A stretch of DNA of 5,699 nucleotides from Chloroflexota bacterium (GTDB taxonomy: Bacteria; Chloroflexota; Limnocylindria; Limnocylindrales; CSP1-4): the NCBI GenBank assembly GCA_027346765.1, contig DAIERN010000100.1:1-5699 (forward strand), read 5' to 3'. A program made the position numbers and the translations under genes. Of this stretch, positions 5,382 to 5,699 are shown piece by piece (position 1 is the first letter of the stretch; every line of letters begins with the position of its first letter). Under the pieces are notes generated by a model that saw nothing but the letters and a program-made list of their open reading frames with translations, made no database searches and was not told the DNA's origin.

Positions 5382-5699
5382 TCGCGCGTTACACGCTGTC
5401 TGAGATGGGCGCGCTGTGGACCGACCAGGCGCGCTTCGAGCACATGCTGCGCGTCGAGCTCGCGGCACTGCGCGCGGTGGAGCGCCATGGGATGGTGCCG
5501 TCCGGGACGACGGCCGCGGTCGAGGCCCGGGCAAAGGTCGACGTCGATCGGATCAACGAGCTCGAGCAGACCACCGACCACGACGTCATTGCCTTCGTCA
5601 GCCAGGTTGCCGAGACATGCGGCCCGGAAGGCCGCTTCCTGCACTTTGGGCTCACTTCGTCAGACGTGGTCGACACGGCGCTCGCGCTGCAGTGTCGCG
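5378..5699 (+). CDS. purB: Adenylosuccinate lyase, N-terminal part (cut by window edge)
   Basis: A GTG start at 5378 overlaps the purD stop by 4 bp (GTGA) and is preceded by GGAGG at 5366-5370 with a 7-nt spacer. The 107 visible codons begin MIARYTLSEMGALWTDQARF, the characteristic start of the bacterial PurB (B. subtilis-type) family. VDVDRINELEQTTDHDVIAF follows, with the conserved H-D-V segment. The end HFGLTSSDVVDTALALQ is the TSSDxxDT substrate-binding region, with an aspartate that contacts substrate in known structures. The enzyme releases fumarate from both SAICAR and adenylosuccinate, so it serves IMP synthesis and the PurA branch. The frame is open to the window edge. The catalytic serine loop near residue 260 is outside the window. 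Confidence 0.95.
   Translation, partial: MIARYTLSEMGALWTDQARFEHMLRVELAALRAVERHGMVPSGTTAAVEARAKVDVDRINELEQTTDHDVIAFVSQVAETCGPEGRFLHFGLTSSDVVDTALALQCR

Noticed and set aside
4539..5534. 331-codon minus-strand open frame opposite purD and purB
   Set aside because: Antisense shadow of two confidently identified genes, with low-complexity Arg/Ala composition.

Overview
The window is GC-rich, gene-dense bacterial DNA. GTG starts are common, purine-biosynthesis genes overlap, and two kinds of secreted cell-envelope protein are present. No single gene fixes the lineage. The GC bias, GTG starts, and NlpC/P60 plus fibronectin-III architecture would fit a high-GC Chloroflexota or Actinomycetota-like genome; this is inference with low confidence. 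There are no RNA genes, insertion sequences, CRISPR arrays or phage genes that I can support.

Left part (1-1636), minus strand: two tandem paralogues of a secreted NlpC/P60-type cell-wall hydrolase. The first (1-226) is cut by the window edge, so only its signal peptide and the beginning of its mature part are visible. The second (428-1636) is complete: signal peptide, NlpC/P60 domain with Cys85 and His144, a Pro/Thr/Asp-rich linker made of 10-residue repeats, and two fibronectin type III domains. The two genes share 34 of 54 aligned N-terminal residues. Their upstream regions also share a 12-bp motif (GTGCTGGGGCAC on the plus strand) lying 17-18 nt ahead of each start codon.

Middle (1637-2570): a 154-bp divergent intergenic region with direct repeats and a perfect 6-bp inverted repeat, then a plus-strand secreted GH114-family glycosidase (endo-alpha-1,4-polygalactosaminidase type). 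The envelope hydrolases and the GH114 enzyme are transcribed away from each other and may be co-controlled from this interval.

Right part (2571-5699), plus strand: a 199-bp non-coding leader rich in inverted repeats, then purA, purD and the start of purB. Both gene junctions are 4-bp GTGA overlaps, which indicates a translationally coupled operon. PurA and PurB convert IMP to AMP via adenylosuccinate. PurD makes glycinamide ribonucleotide in the early part of the same pathway, and PurB also acts on SAICAR. The purA leader is the most interesting unexplained element: it has two hairpins, a 14-bp palindrome, a duplicated sequence pair and a possible mutually exclusive pairing just before the ribosome binding site.
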